Below, in pieces: positions 14,390 to 20,825 of a stretch of 27,305 nt of DNA (the stretch's first letter is position 1; every line of letters begins with the position of its first letter). Location of the stretch: the NCBI GenBank assembly GCA_934667815.1, contig CAKUMO010000031.1, positions 1-27,305 on the forward strand, read 5' to 3'. The notes under the pieces were generated by a model. The model saw only the letters and a list, made by a program, of their open reading frames with translations. It was not told where the DNA came from and searched no databases. Source of the stretch: an uncultured Oscillospiraceae bacterium (lineage in GTDB: Bacteria; Bacillota; Clostridia; Oscillospirales; Oscillospiraceae). Position numbers and translations under genes: made by a program.

Positions 14390-14917
14390 ATGGTAAGACA
14401 TATCACAATGTGGAAGCTCAGGGATTTCGCCTGGGGTAACGACAAAGAGACAAATTACGAGCTTTCAAAGCAGCAGGGACTTGCTCTGAAGGACAAATTC
14501 CCGAAGCTGCTGCACACGGAATTTCACCGCGGGTTCAAATGCGGCGGTCAGAATTATGACATGGTCAACATTCTGGAATTTGCCACGCGCGAAGATCTGG
14601 AAGAATTTCTGGCAAGCCCGCTGCACCAGCAGGCACTGCTGGATATGTTCGCGCGGGAGGCCGTCGCGCCGATGTTTGAGCGCATGGTCGCAACGGACAC
14701 AGTTCACGCGCTGCGCCGTGCCAGAGAAATTGAAAGCATGGCGCAGGTGCTCGAAACAGACAATTTGGATCCCACAATGTCCCGCGCCGCCGCAAAAAAG
14801 CTCTACTGGTCGGCGAACAGCGGCATGAAGCAGGCATTCGCTGCACATATCCCGACGGACTATCGCGCGGTGGTGCGTTATCTGGAAAACTACCAAAAAA
14901 GTTCCCGGCAGGCTTGA
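14390..14917 (+). CDS. Chimeric ORF: Dabb domain joined to tail of a 6PGDH/DUF1932-type dehydrogenase
   Basis: A 175-residue ORF in two parts. Residues 1-86 (MVRHITMWKL to LLDMF) read as a Dabb ferredoxin-like barrel lacking its last strand. Residues about 88-168 match the C-terminus of the next gene (its residues 210-289) at about 45 of 81 positions by eye, including APMFERMV, RRARE and TMSRAA. The simplest explanation is an in-frame deletion between a Dabb gene and a following dehydrogenase paralogue. It starts at 14390 behind AAGGA. The upstream GTG at 14372 overlaps the binding site. The Rossmann domain is missing, so it is not a dehydrogenase. Whether it folds is unknown. Confidence 0.75.
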   Translation: MVRHITMWKLRDFAWGNDKETNYELSKQQGLALKDKFPKLLHTEFHRGFKCGGQNYDMVNILEFATREDLEEFLASPLHQQALLDMFAREAVAPMFERMVATDTVHALRRAREIESMAQVLETDNLDPTMSRAAAKKLYWSANSGMKQAFAAHIPTDYRAVVRYLENYQKSSRQA

Positions 14918-14940
14918 CAGCCGGGAGAAAGGACTCTATT

Positions 14941-15834
14941 ATGGTAATTGGATTTATCGGTCTCGGAGATGTCGGCAGCCGTTTCTCCGGCGGTATCGCA
15001 AGAGACGGCGGCGCGGATGTGCTGGGCTATGATTTGAAGCTGGGACAGTCCGGCTTTCAGGAAAAGCAGGAGCGCTGCGTGCAATGCGGTGTAAAGCTCG
15101 CTGAAAGCAAGCAGGCGCTCGTAGACGGCTCCGATATTCTTATCGCCGCGACAAGCTGCGCCGAGGCGATCGAAACGGCAAAGGATTATCTTCCATGGCT
15201 GCGCCCCGGGCAGTATTATGTAGACGTCAACTCTGCCGTTCCGAAAATCAAGAAGGAAATTCAGGCGCTTGTGGAAGCTAAGGGTGCGCACTTCGTTGAC
15301 GGTGGCATCATGGACTCGCCCATGAACGGCTGGCACCGAATTCCGGTCGCACTGTCCGGCGGTCAGGCCGGCTACGTCGCGGACGTGCTCAACGGCTACG
15401 GCATGAACATGCGCAATGTCGGCGCAGAGGTTGGGCAGGCCTCCAGCCTGAAGATCCTGCGCAGCATCTTCACCAAGGGGCTGGAGGCGCTGCTGCTGGA
15501 AACCTTTGCCTCTGCCTATCATTACGGCGTTTTGGACGAGGTTTACGGCTCCATCAGGGAAATGCTCGAGCGCGAACCATTTGCGCCCATGTTTGAGCGC
15601 ATGGTCACAACCGATGTGATTCATGCCTACCGCCGTGCCAGGGAGGTCGGCGCAGTGGCCGATATGCTCGATGACGAGGGCTTTGATTCCACCATGTCGC
15701 GTGCCGCCTGCAACAAGCTGATGTGGTCGGCAGCCAGCGGTGTAAGAGAGCATTTCGGGGAAACGATCCCCGAGGATTACCGTGACGTCGTGCGCTATTT
15801 TGCCGCGCTGCGCAGCAAGGAGGCAAACGCATGA
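14941..15834 (+). CDS. NAD(P)-dependent dehydrogenase, 6-phosphogluconate-dehydrogenase-like with DUF1932 C-terminus
   Basis: A 297-residue protein. The N-terminal Rossmann domain opens with GFIGLGDVGSRFSGGI at 4-19 (GxGxxG). The substrate loop is at DGGIMDSPMN (120-129), and the presumed catalytic lysine is in SSLKILRSIFTKG at 168-180. The helical C-terminal half (about 190-290) fits the DUF1932 domain of beta-hydroxyacid-dehydrogenase relatives. It probably oxidises a hydroxy acid related to the lost sugar-acid pathway; the substrate is unknown. The start at 14941 follows GGGAGAAAGGA. It overlaps the Dabb gene by 4 bp. Confidence 0.85.
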   Translation: MVIGFIGLGDVGSRFSGGIARDGGADVLGYDLKLGQSGFQEKQERCVQCGVKLAESKQALVDGSDILIAATSCAEAIETAKDYLPWLRPGQYYVDVNSAVPKIKKEIQALVEAKGAHFVDGGIMDSPMNGWHRIPVALSGGQAGYVADVLNGYGMNMRNVGAEVGQASSLKILRSIFTKGLEALLLETFASAYHYGVLDEVYGSIREMLEREPFAPMFERMVTTDVIHAYRRAREVGAVADMLDDEGFDSTMSRAACNKLMWSAASGVREHFGETIPEDYRDVVRYFAALRSKEANA

Positions 15835-16154
15835 TTCGCCACGTTGTGCTTTGGAAGCTCAAGCCGGAGGCGGCAGCTCCGGAGGTTCTCGCGCAAAACC
15901 TTGCGCAAATTTACCGCAACTGCCAGCGCATGGTCGAGGAAATGCCGCTGATTCGCCGTTTTTCCTTCTACAAGGGCATAAAGCAGGGTAAGGATCTCTA
16001 CGAGGCTGCCACCGCGATGGACTTCGATTCTTTGGAGGCTCTGGCAGAGTTTCAGGCTTCTCCCGCGCACCACGATCCGGATTCCCGTGCCTTCTGCGAG
16101 CTTGTCAGGGAGCGCAAGGCCGTGATCGATTTTGAAATTCAGGAGAATCAATAG
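15831..16154 (+). CDS. Dabb family (stress-responsive A/B barrel) protein
   Basis: A complete 107-residue single-domain protein. It opens with MIRHVVLWKLKPEA and carries the SLEALAEFQASPAHHD helix, ending with the RKAVIDFEI strand, all typical of Dabb dimeric barrels. Some relatives are enzymes and many are uncharacterised. Its ATG overlaps the dehydrogenase stop (ATGA), implying joint translation and perhaps a shared pathway. It is the intact counterpart of the Dabb half in the chimeric ORF. Confidence 0.85.
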   Translation: MIRHVVLWKLKPEAAAPEVLAQNLAQIYRNCQRMVEEMPLIRRFSFYKGIKQGKDLYEAATAMDFDSLEALAEFQASPAHHDPDSRAFCELVRERKAVIDFEIQENQ

Positions 16155-16163
16155 GAGAAACAA

Positions 16164-17558
16164 ATGATTTCCGAGGACAGGCAAAAAGCATTGCAGGAGG
16201 AAAAGCTGCACCGTATCGTTGAGCAGCCGGTCGGCGGTTTGATCTGCCGTCTGGCCGTGCCGACGATCATCACCATGCTGATTTCCTCGCTTTATAACCT
16301 TGCCGACACTTTTTTTGTCAGCAAGCTGAGCGACGGCGCGATTGCTGCGGTGGGCATTGTATATTCCCTCGTGTGCTTCACACAGGCGGTAGGTTATTAC
16401 TTCGGGCAAGGCTCCGGAAACTATATTTCCCGCGCGCTCGGCTCCGGCGATAGCCACGACGCACGGGAAATGGCCGAGATCGGCTTTTCCTACTCTTTCC
16501 TCTGCGGAACACTGATTGCCGTGGTCGGTCTGATTTTTCTGACGCCGCTCTGCCGCATCCTCGGCGCACCCACAGAAATTCTCACGGAGACAAAAACCTA
16601 CTGCGGTATTATCCTGCTCGGAACACCCTTTATCGTCAGCTCGCTGACGCTCAACTGTCAGTATCGCTTTCAGGGGAACGCGTTCAGCTCCATGCTCGGC
16701 ATTTGCGTCGGCGCGGTTCTGAATGTCATTCTCGACCCGATCTTCATTTTACCGTGGGGCTTCGGTCTTGAAATCGCTGGTGCGGCGTGGGCGACCGTAC
16801 TCTCACAGGTCGTCGGCTTTTTTGTTCTGTTTTTCCAGTCGAAAACGCGCGGGAATATTCCGCTGCGCATCCGTGTGCCGAAAATGACGCGGGCGCACTT
16901 TCGTCATATCAATGCGGGCGGTCTGCCCTCTCTGTTCCGTCAGGGCTTTGCCAGCGTCTCTCTCGCCGTTCTGAACCTCGTGGCTAAGCCTTTCGGCATT
17001 GGCATTGTTGCAGCCATGTCGGTCGTCAGCCGCATCATGAACACTGCCGTTGCGCTCCCGACCGGACTCGGGCAGGGCTTTCAGCCCGTCTGCGGCATGA
17101 ACTACGGCGCGGGACAATACCGGCGCGTGCGCAAGGCCTTCCGTTTCACGGTGCTGCTGGCCCTGGGCGTGTGCGTCGCCTGCGCGGCAGTGGGTCTGAT
17201 TTTCTCGGAGCAGCTCATCTCTGTCTTTCGCGGGCAAAATTCCGGCTCGGAGGTTCTGACCTACGGCGTTCCCGCGCTGCGCTATCAATGCCTCACCTAT
17301 CCCCTGCTCGCATTTTTGATCCTGACAAATATGATGGTGCAGACCATGGGAAAGGCTTTTTCCGGCACATTTTTGGCTGTCGCGCGCACCGGACTGTTTT
17401 TCATTCCGGCCGTTCTGCTGCTTTCACATTTTCTCGGCCGCACGGGTATTTTGTTTGCACAGCCCTGCTCCGACCTTCTCGCATTTGCCTGTGCGCTTGC
17501 TGTCTGGCTCAGGACGGACCGCGAGCTGAGCCGTCCCGATCTTCCGCACCACGGATAG
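16164..17558 (+). CDS. MATE family efflux transporter
   Basis: A 464-residue membrane protein with about 12 helices in two halves. It contains the MATE hallmarks PTIITMLISSLYNLADTFFV near 32-51, FQGNAFSSMLGICVGAVLNVILDPIFI near 171-197 in half one, and GLGQGFQPVCGMNYGAGQY near 299-317 in half two. It exports organic compounds using Na+ or H+; the substrate is unknown. It starts 9 nt after the Dabb stop behind AGGAG, so it is in the same transcript. Confidence 0.92.
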   Translation: MISEDRQKALQEEKLHRIVEQPVGGLICRLAVPTIITMLISSLYNLADTFFVSKLSDGAIAAVGIVYSLVCFTQAVGYYFGQGSGNYISRALGSGDSHDAREMAEIGFSYSFLCGTLIAVVGLIFLTPLCRILGAPTEILTETKTYCGIILLGTPFIVSSLTLNCQYRFQGNAFSSMLGICVGAVLNVILDPIFILPWGFGLEIAGAAWATVLSQVVGFFVLFFQSKTRGNIPLRIRVPKMTRAHFRHINAGGLPSLFRQGFASVSLAVLNLVAKPFGIGIVAAMSVVSRIMNTAVALPTGLGQGFQPVCGMNYGAGQYRRVRKAFRFTVLLALGVCVACAAVGLIFSEQLISVFRGQNSGSEVLTYGVPALRYQCLTYPLLAFLILTNMMVQTMGKAFSGTFLAVARTGLFFIPAVLLLSHFLGRTGILFAQPCSDLLAFACALAVWLRTDRELSRPDLPHHG

Positions 17559-17567
17559 GAGGCCTCC

Positions 17568-18074
17568 ATGAAACCGATTTTTGAATGCACCACGGTGCAG
17601 ACCAAGCCCCTGCTGCGTCAGGCCTGTGCGCGTCTCATGCGCACAAAGCTCATCGTTCATGCGCTCGTGCTTTCGGCCGCGGCGCTCGGCTTCGCGCTCT
17701 TTGTTCTGCTCCAGCGGCAATCCGGCGCCTATTTCTTCGCCGCCGCGTTTGGCTTTGCCTGCATTGCGCTGGCGATCTATCGCTTTCAGAGCGTTCCGAA
17801 CAAATTCGCAGAAAAAACCTACTCCGATTATATCAAGCTCTATCGCGAGCCCGCAAAAACAGTTGTGCGCGTCTATCCCGACCAGTTTACCGTGGAAAAC
17901 CTGCAGCAGCGTTCGCTGCACCGTTTCAAACGGTCTGACTACGTCCGGCTGCTTGAAAGCGACGAGCTTTTCCTTTTGAAAAGACAAAAAAGCGTCATTC
18001 TATTGGAAAAGGCCGGTTTTACCACCGGAACGCCGGAGGAATTTCGGAGCTTTTTCCGCAGGGCTGCCAATTGA
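17568..18074 (+). CDS. YcxB-like membrane-associated protein
   Basis: A 168-residue protein with two adjacent hydrophobic helices (about 28-47 and 53-68) and a C-terminal cytosolic domain (about 70-168). The domain fits the YcxB pattern: TYSDYIKLYREP, a beta-rich stretch, an ILLEKAGFTTG turn and EEFRSFF at the end. The function of the family is unknown. The start has GGAGG 5 nt upstream and lies 9 nt after the MATE stop. It is the last gene of the plus-strand run, before a bidirectional terminator. Confidence 0.75.
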   Translation: MKPIFECTTVQTKPLLRQACARLMRTKLIVHALVLSAAALGFALFVLLQRQSGAYFFAAAFGFACIALAIYRFQSVPNKFAEKTYSDYIKLYREPAKTVVRVYPDQFTVENLQQRSLHRFKRSDYVRLLESDELFLLKRQKSVILLEKAGFTTGTPEEFRSFFRRAAN

Positions 18075-18083
18075 TTTTTTGCA

Positions 18084-18126
18084 AAAACAAACCCGAACGA
18101 GGCAAAATCTCGTTCGGGTTTGTTTT
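18084..18126. terminator. Bidirectional terminator between YcxB-like gene and FAS-like operon
   Basis: AAAACAAACCCGAACGAG and its exact mirror (18 bp) surround a 7-nt loop. The A/T ends give T runs on both strands. It closes the convergent plus-strand run and the minus-strand FAS-like operon. Confidence 0.92.
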
Positions 18127-18127
18127 A

Positions 18128-18160
18128 CAGCTTGTCAAAAATGCAAAATCTGAATTTGTT
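18128..18160. repeat. Degenerate copy of palindrome-array sequence
   Basis: CAGCTTGTCAAAAA followed by TGCAAAATCTGAATTTG repeats pieces of the hairpins at 11421 and 11472, with the middle deleted. This shows that the array sequence is dispersed in the genome. Confidence 0.6.
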
Positions 18161-18162
18161 TT

Positions 18163-18948
18163 TTATGAATCCATCAGCTCATATGCCAGCACGCGCGTTT
18201 CGGCCACATCGGCAGATTTGAGCGACTCCGGCAGCATGTAGCTGCTCAATTCAAACAGGCTGCTCGAGCCTGCGGGGATCGTCTGGAAGGGTACATCCGA
18301 TAGCATGCCGATCAGATGCCCGTCCGCGTCCAGCAGCAGCGCCGCAATACAGAAGTGCTTACTGTCCTGCTCGGTAAAGTTGCGCACAGTCGCGACCAGT
18401 TCCAGCCCGCCGTAACGGGAATCCGAAAGCACGGAATCAACGATCGTATAGTTCACGGCTGCCTCAGCGGCGGCCACCGCTTTCGGTTCCAATTCCAGCG
18501 TCAGGCCGTCGGTCGAATCGGTATCCAGATAGGTCTCGACGTAATAGTATCCCGTCTCGCCCGGCTGGACAATCTGCGGGAAAGCCTCGACCGTCTCGTC
18601 TGCCGCAAGAGACTTGCCCTCGGCATTGCAGACGCGCATGGGCGCATCCTCCAGCAGCATGGGCGTGTCGCCGGTATTCTTCACCTCGGCAATGACCTGC
18701 GCCCAAATTTCTTCGGCGCGGTTGCGATAGACATTCAGTCGCTGATCCGTCAGCTCAAAACGAATCTCCGGCTCAGCCTGTGATTCCGAAGCCTCACTGC
18801 TCCCGGAAGGCGGAGTCGTCGGCAGCTCGCTCTCAGTCGGCTGAGCGGACGGCGCTTCGGACGCAGGCTCAGTCGGCTCCGGTGTCTTGGAACAGGCGCA
18901 GAGCAGAATGAGCGCTGTGGCAAGCGCGATCAAAATATAACGTTTCAT
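18163..18948 (-). CDS. Secreted lipoprotein of unknown function at the end of the FAS-like operon
   Basis: A 261-residue protein. It begins MKRYILIALATALILLCACSK, a signal peptide with a lipobox ending at C19. A Ser/Pro/Thr/Glu-rich spacer (about 22-58) follows, then two beta-rich repeats. Each repeat has the wording of FxLyD-like or immunoglobulin-like domains: VIAEVKNTGDTPMLLEDA with VQPGETGYYYVE, and LVATVRNFTEQDSKHFCIAALL with IPAGSSSLFELS. It is expected on the outer face of the membrane. The ATG at 18948 has GGAGG 8 nt upstream and lies 13 nt after the flavoprotein stop, so it appears co-transcribed. No enzyme role is claimed. Confidence 0.75.
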   Translation of the reverse strand: MKRYILIALATALILLCACSKTPEPTEPASEAPSAQPTESELPTTPPSGSSEASESQAEPEIRFELTDQRLNVYRNRAEEIWAQVIAEVKNTGDTPMLLEDAPMRVCNAEGKSLAADETVEAFPQIVQPGETGYYYVETYLDTDSTDGLTLELEPKAVAAAEAAVNYTIVDSVLSDSRYGGLELVATVRNFTEQDSKHFCIAALLLDADGHLIGMLSDVPFQTIPAGSSSLFELSSYMLPESLKSADVAETRVLAYELMDS

Positions 18949-18961
18949 GGGTATTTCCTCC

Positions 18962-19651
18962 CTATTCGACGATCTGCCAGTGCGGACGCGTGATGCGCTC
19001 AAAGGTCGCGTCTGACAGGATCGGCCGGTTCAGCCGCTCCTGTATTTCGGACGCGATGCGCCGCCCCTGTGCAACATTCTGCCCGGCAAGACGCACATCG
19101 GCAAGATAGGCATCCTTCTGCCGCTTGCAGGCGTCAATGACAAACAGCTCTCCCTGCGGGCAGAAAATCGCATCATATCGTCCGTCGCAAATCAGATCAT
19201 ACTCCGCACGCACGGCGGCATAATTCCGCTCGATACCGGTGTGCCAGCAGGTGGAAAGCAGCACCAGACGCTTTTGGAGCATCTTCGGGTCGCGCAGCTC
19301 ATGCTGCGCCTGCCCGCTCCAGCCGTAGGCTTTGGTATAGGGCAGGCAGCGATCCGTCAGGGTCTTGAGCGTCCCCGGAATGCCATAAAAATACAGGGGA
19401 AAGCTCTCGACAATCACGTCTGCGCGTTCAATGGCCGCATAGACACGCTCCATATCGTCGCGCTGCACACAGCAGCCGGGCGTTTTCGTCCAGCAGCAGA
19501 GGCAGCCGAGGCAGGGATGCAAATTCAGACGCGACAGCTCCAAGGTCTCGACCTGCGTACCCTCCGGAAAACCGGAAAGAAACGCGGTCGTCAGCACGCG
19601 GGTATGGCTGTTTTCCCCTCTGGGGCTGGCATCCAGAACGAGGAGTCTCAT
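18962..19651 (-). CDS. Flavodoxin-fold NAD(P)H-dependent FMN reductase / iron-sulfur flavoprotein-like
   Basis: A 229-residue protein. It starts MRLLVLDASPRGENSHTR, the phosphate loop of NADPH-dependent FMN reductases. A cysteine cluster follows (HPCLGCLCCWTKTPGCCVQRDDM, about 46-68), as in iron-sulfur flavoproteins and related oxidoreductases. SFPLYFYGIPGTLKTLTDR is the flavin-binding loop. It likely carries FMN and shuttles electrons. Its ATG overlaps the fabZ stop by 4 bp, tying it to acyl-chain synthesis. It has no resemblance to FabI/FabK enoyl reductases, so it cannot simply be assigned that role, though a reductive or desaturating step is imaginable. Confidence 0.8.
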   Translation of the reverse strand: MRLLVLDASPRGENSHTRVLTTAFLSGFPEGTQVETLELSRLNLHPCLGCLCCWTKTPGCCVQRDDMERVYAAIERADVIVESFPLYFYGIPGTLKTLTDRCLPYTKAYGWSGQAQHELRDPKMLQKRLVLLSTCWHTGIERNYAAVRAEYDLICDGRYDAIFCPQGELFVIDACKRQKDAYLADVRLAGQNVAQGRRIASEIQERLNRPILSDATFERITRPHWQIVE

Positions 19652-20097
19652 TGCGTCTCTCCGTAGATGGAATTCTGTGCGACTGCGGTGAACATCAATT
19701 CACCCTTGGCACGCGTCTGACCGTCACACTGGATGTCCACTGCAAAGCTGTAAACGCCCGCACCGCCGCGCAGAAGCTCAGCGTGCAGCTCCAGACGGTC
19801 GCCGGGAATGACCGGCTTGACAAACTTGAAATCGCGCACCTTTAAGAGCACATAAACCTTGTTTTCGTCGCTGCCGTCGGCCTCGATGACAAGCGAGCAG
19901 AGCTGCGCCGCGCTCTCGATGAGCAAAACGCCCGGCATAATGGGCAGTCCCGGCATATGACCCTGAAAATACGGCTCGTTGACGGAAACGCATTTGATGC
20001 CCGTGGCGGACTTGCCCGGCTCAAGCGCCGTGACCCGCTCGATCATCTGGAAGGGCGGGCGCTGGCGGATGCGGGCGTTGATTTCCAAAAGGTTCAT
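19648..20097 (-). CDS. fabZ: 3-hydroxyacyl-ACP dehydratase, FabZ-type hotdog
   Basis: A 149-residue hotdog-fold enzyme that removes water from 3-hydroxyacyl-ACP. The catalytic pair is present: H47 in YFQGHMPGLPIMPGV and E61 in LLIESAAQL. Length and the N-terminal RQRPPFQMIERV match FabZ. Paralogues acting in polyene pathways look much the same. The start follows GGAGGG and overlaps the fabG stop by 4 bp. Confidence 0.9.
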   Translation of the reverse strand: MNLLEINARIRQRPPFQMIERVTALEPGKSATGIKCVSVNEPYFQGHMPGLPIMPGVLLIESAAQLCSLVIEADGSDENKVYVLLKVRDFKFVKPVIPGDRLELHAELLRGGAGVYSFAVDIQCDGQTRAKGELMFTAVAQNSIYGETQ

Positions 20098-20825
20098 AGG
20101 CTCAGCCCTCCGTCCAGCACGAGCGTCTGCCCGGTCAGATAGGAAAGCTCCGGCTGACAGAGCGTGCAGACGGCGTCCGCGACCTCGCTCGGAGCGGCAA
20201 AGCGCCCCATGGGCACGGCCTTGAGATAGCCCTCTTTCTGCTCTGCGGGAATGTGGTCGAGCATTTCCGTCTCGACAAAGCCGGGTGCGACCGCATTGAC
20301 GCGAATGCCATAGGGCGCAAGCTCCTTGGCCAGCGTAGCCGTGAGCGCATTGACCGCACCCTTGGTCGCGCTGTAAACGCTCTGGCCGGGGATGGCCATA
20401 ATGGAGCTGACAGAGGAAATATTGACGATAACGCCGGATTTCTTGCGCATCATCTTCAGCGCAGCCTGCTGTGCGCAGTGGAAATAACCCTTGATGTTGA
20501 TGTCGAGGCTGCGCGTGAGCGAATCCTCGGTGAGCATCAGGAGGAAGCGGTCGTCCACGACGCCCGCGTTGTTGACCAGCACGTCTACGCCGCCCAGCTC
20601 ACGCACAACCGTGCGGAACATGTCCTTGACGGAGGGCAGGTCAGAGGTATCGGCCTTCACTGCCAGCGCGCGCACGCCGAAGCTCTCCAGCTCCTGTACG
20701 ACCGCCTGCGCGGCGGCTTCATTGGAAACATAGTTGACGGCGACGTCATAGCCGCGCTTGGCCAGCGCCACGGCGCAGGCCTTACCGATGCCGCGTGACG
20801 CGCCCGTTACGATTGCAACACTCAT
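20094..20825 (-). CDS. fabG: 3-oxoacyl-ACP reductase FabG
   Basis: A 243-residue SDR with NADPH loop TGASRGIG at 7-14, NNAG at 85-88, N110, and catalytic S138, Y151 and K155 (YSATK). It ends TLVLDGGLSL. It reduces 3-oxoacyl-ACP to 3-hydroxyacyl-ACP. The ATG at 20825 overlaps the ketosynthase stop by 4 bp (ATGA) and has GGGAGGG 8 nt upstream. A longer reading to 20900 would lie inside the ketosynthase gene and is rejected. Confidence 0.93.
   Translation of the reverse strand: MSVAIVTGASRGIGKACAVALAKRGYDVAVNYVSNEAAAQAVVQELESFGVRALAVKADTSDLPSVKDMFRTVVRELGGVDVLVNNAGVVDDRFLLMLTEDSLTRSLDINIKGYFHCAQQAALKMMRKKSGVIVNISSVSSIMAIPGQSVYSATKGAVNALTATLAKELAPYGIRVNAVAPGFVETEMLDHIPAEQKEGYLKAVPMGRFAAPSEVADAVCTLCQPELSYLTGQTLVLDGGLSL

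Noticed and set aside
18962..19651. Flavoprotein as the missing enoyl-ACP reductase
   Set aside because: Its fold words are those of flavodoxin-type FMN reductases, not FabI, FabK, FabL or FabV, so it is not called as such.
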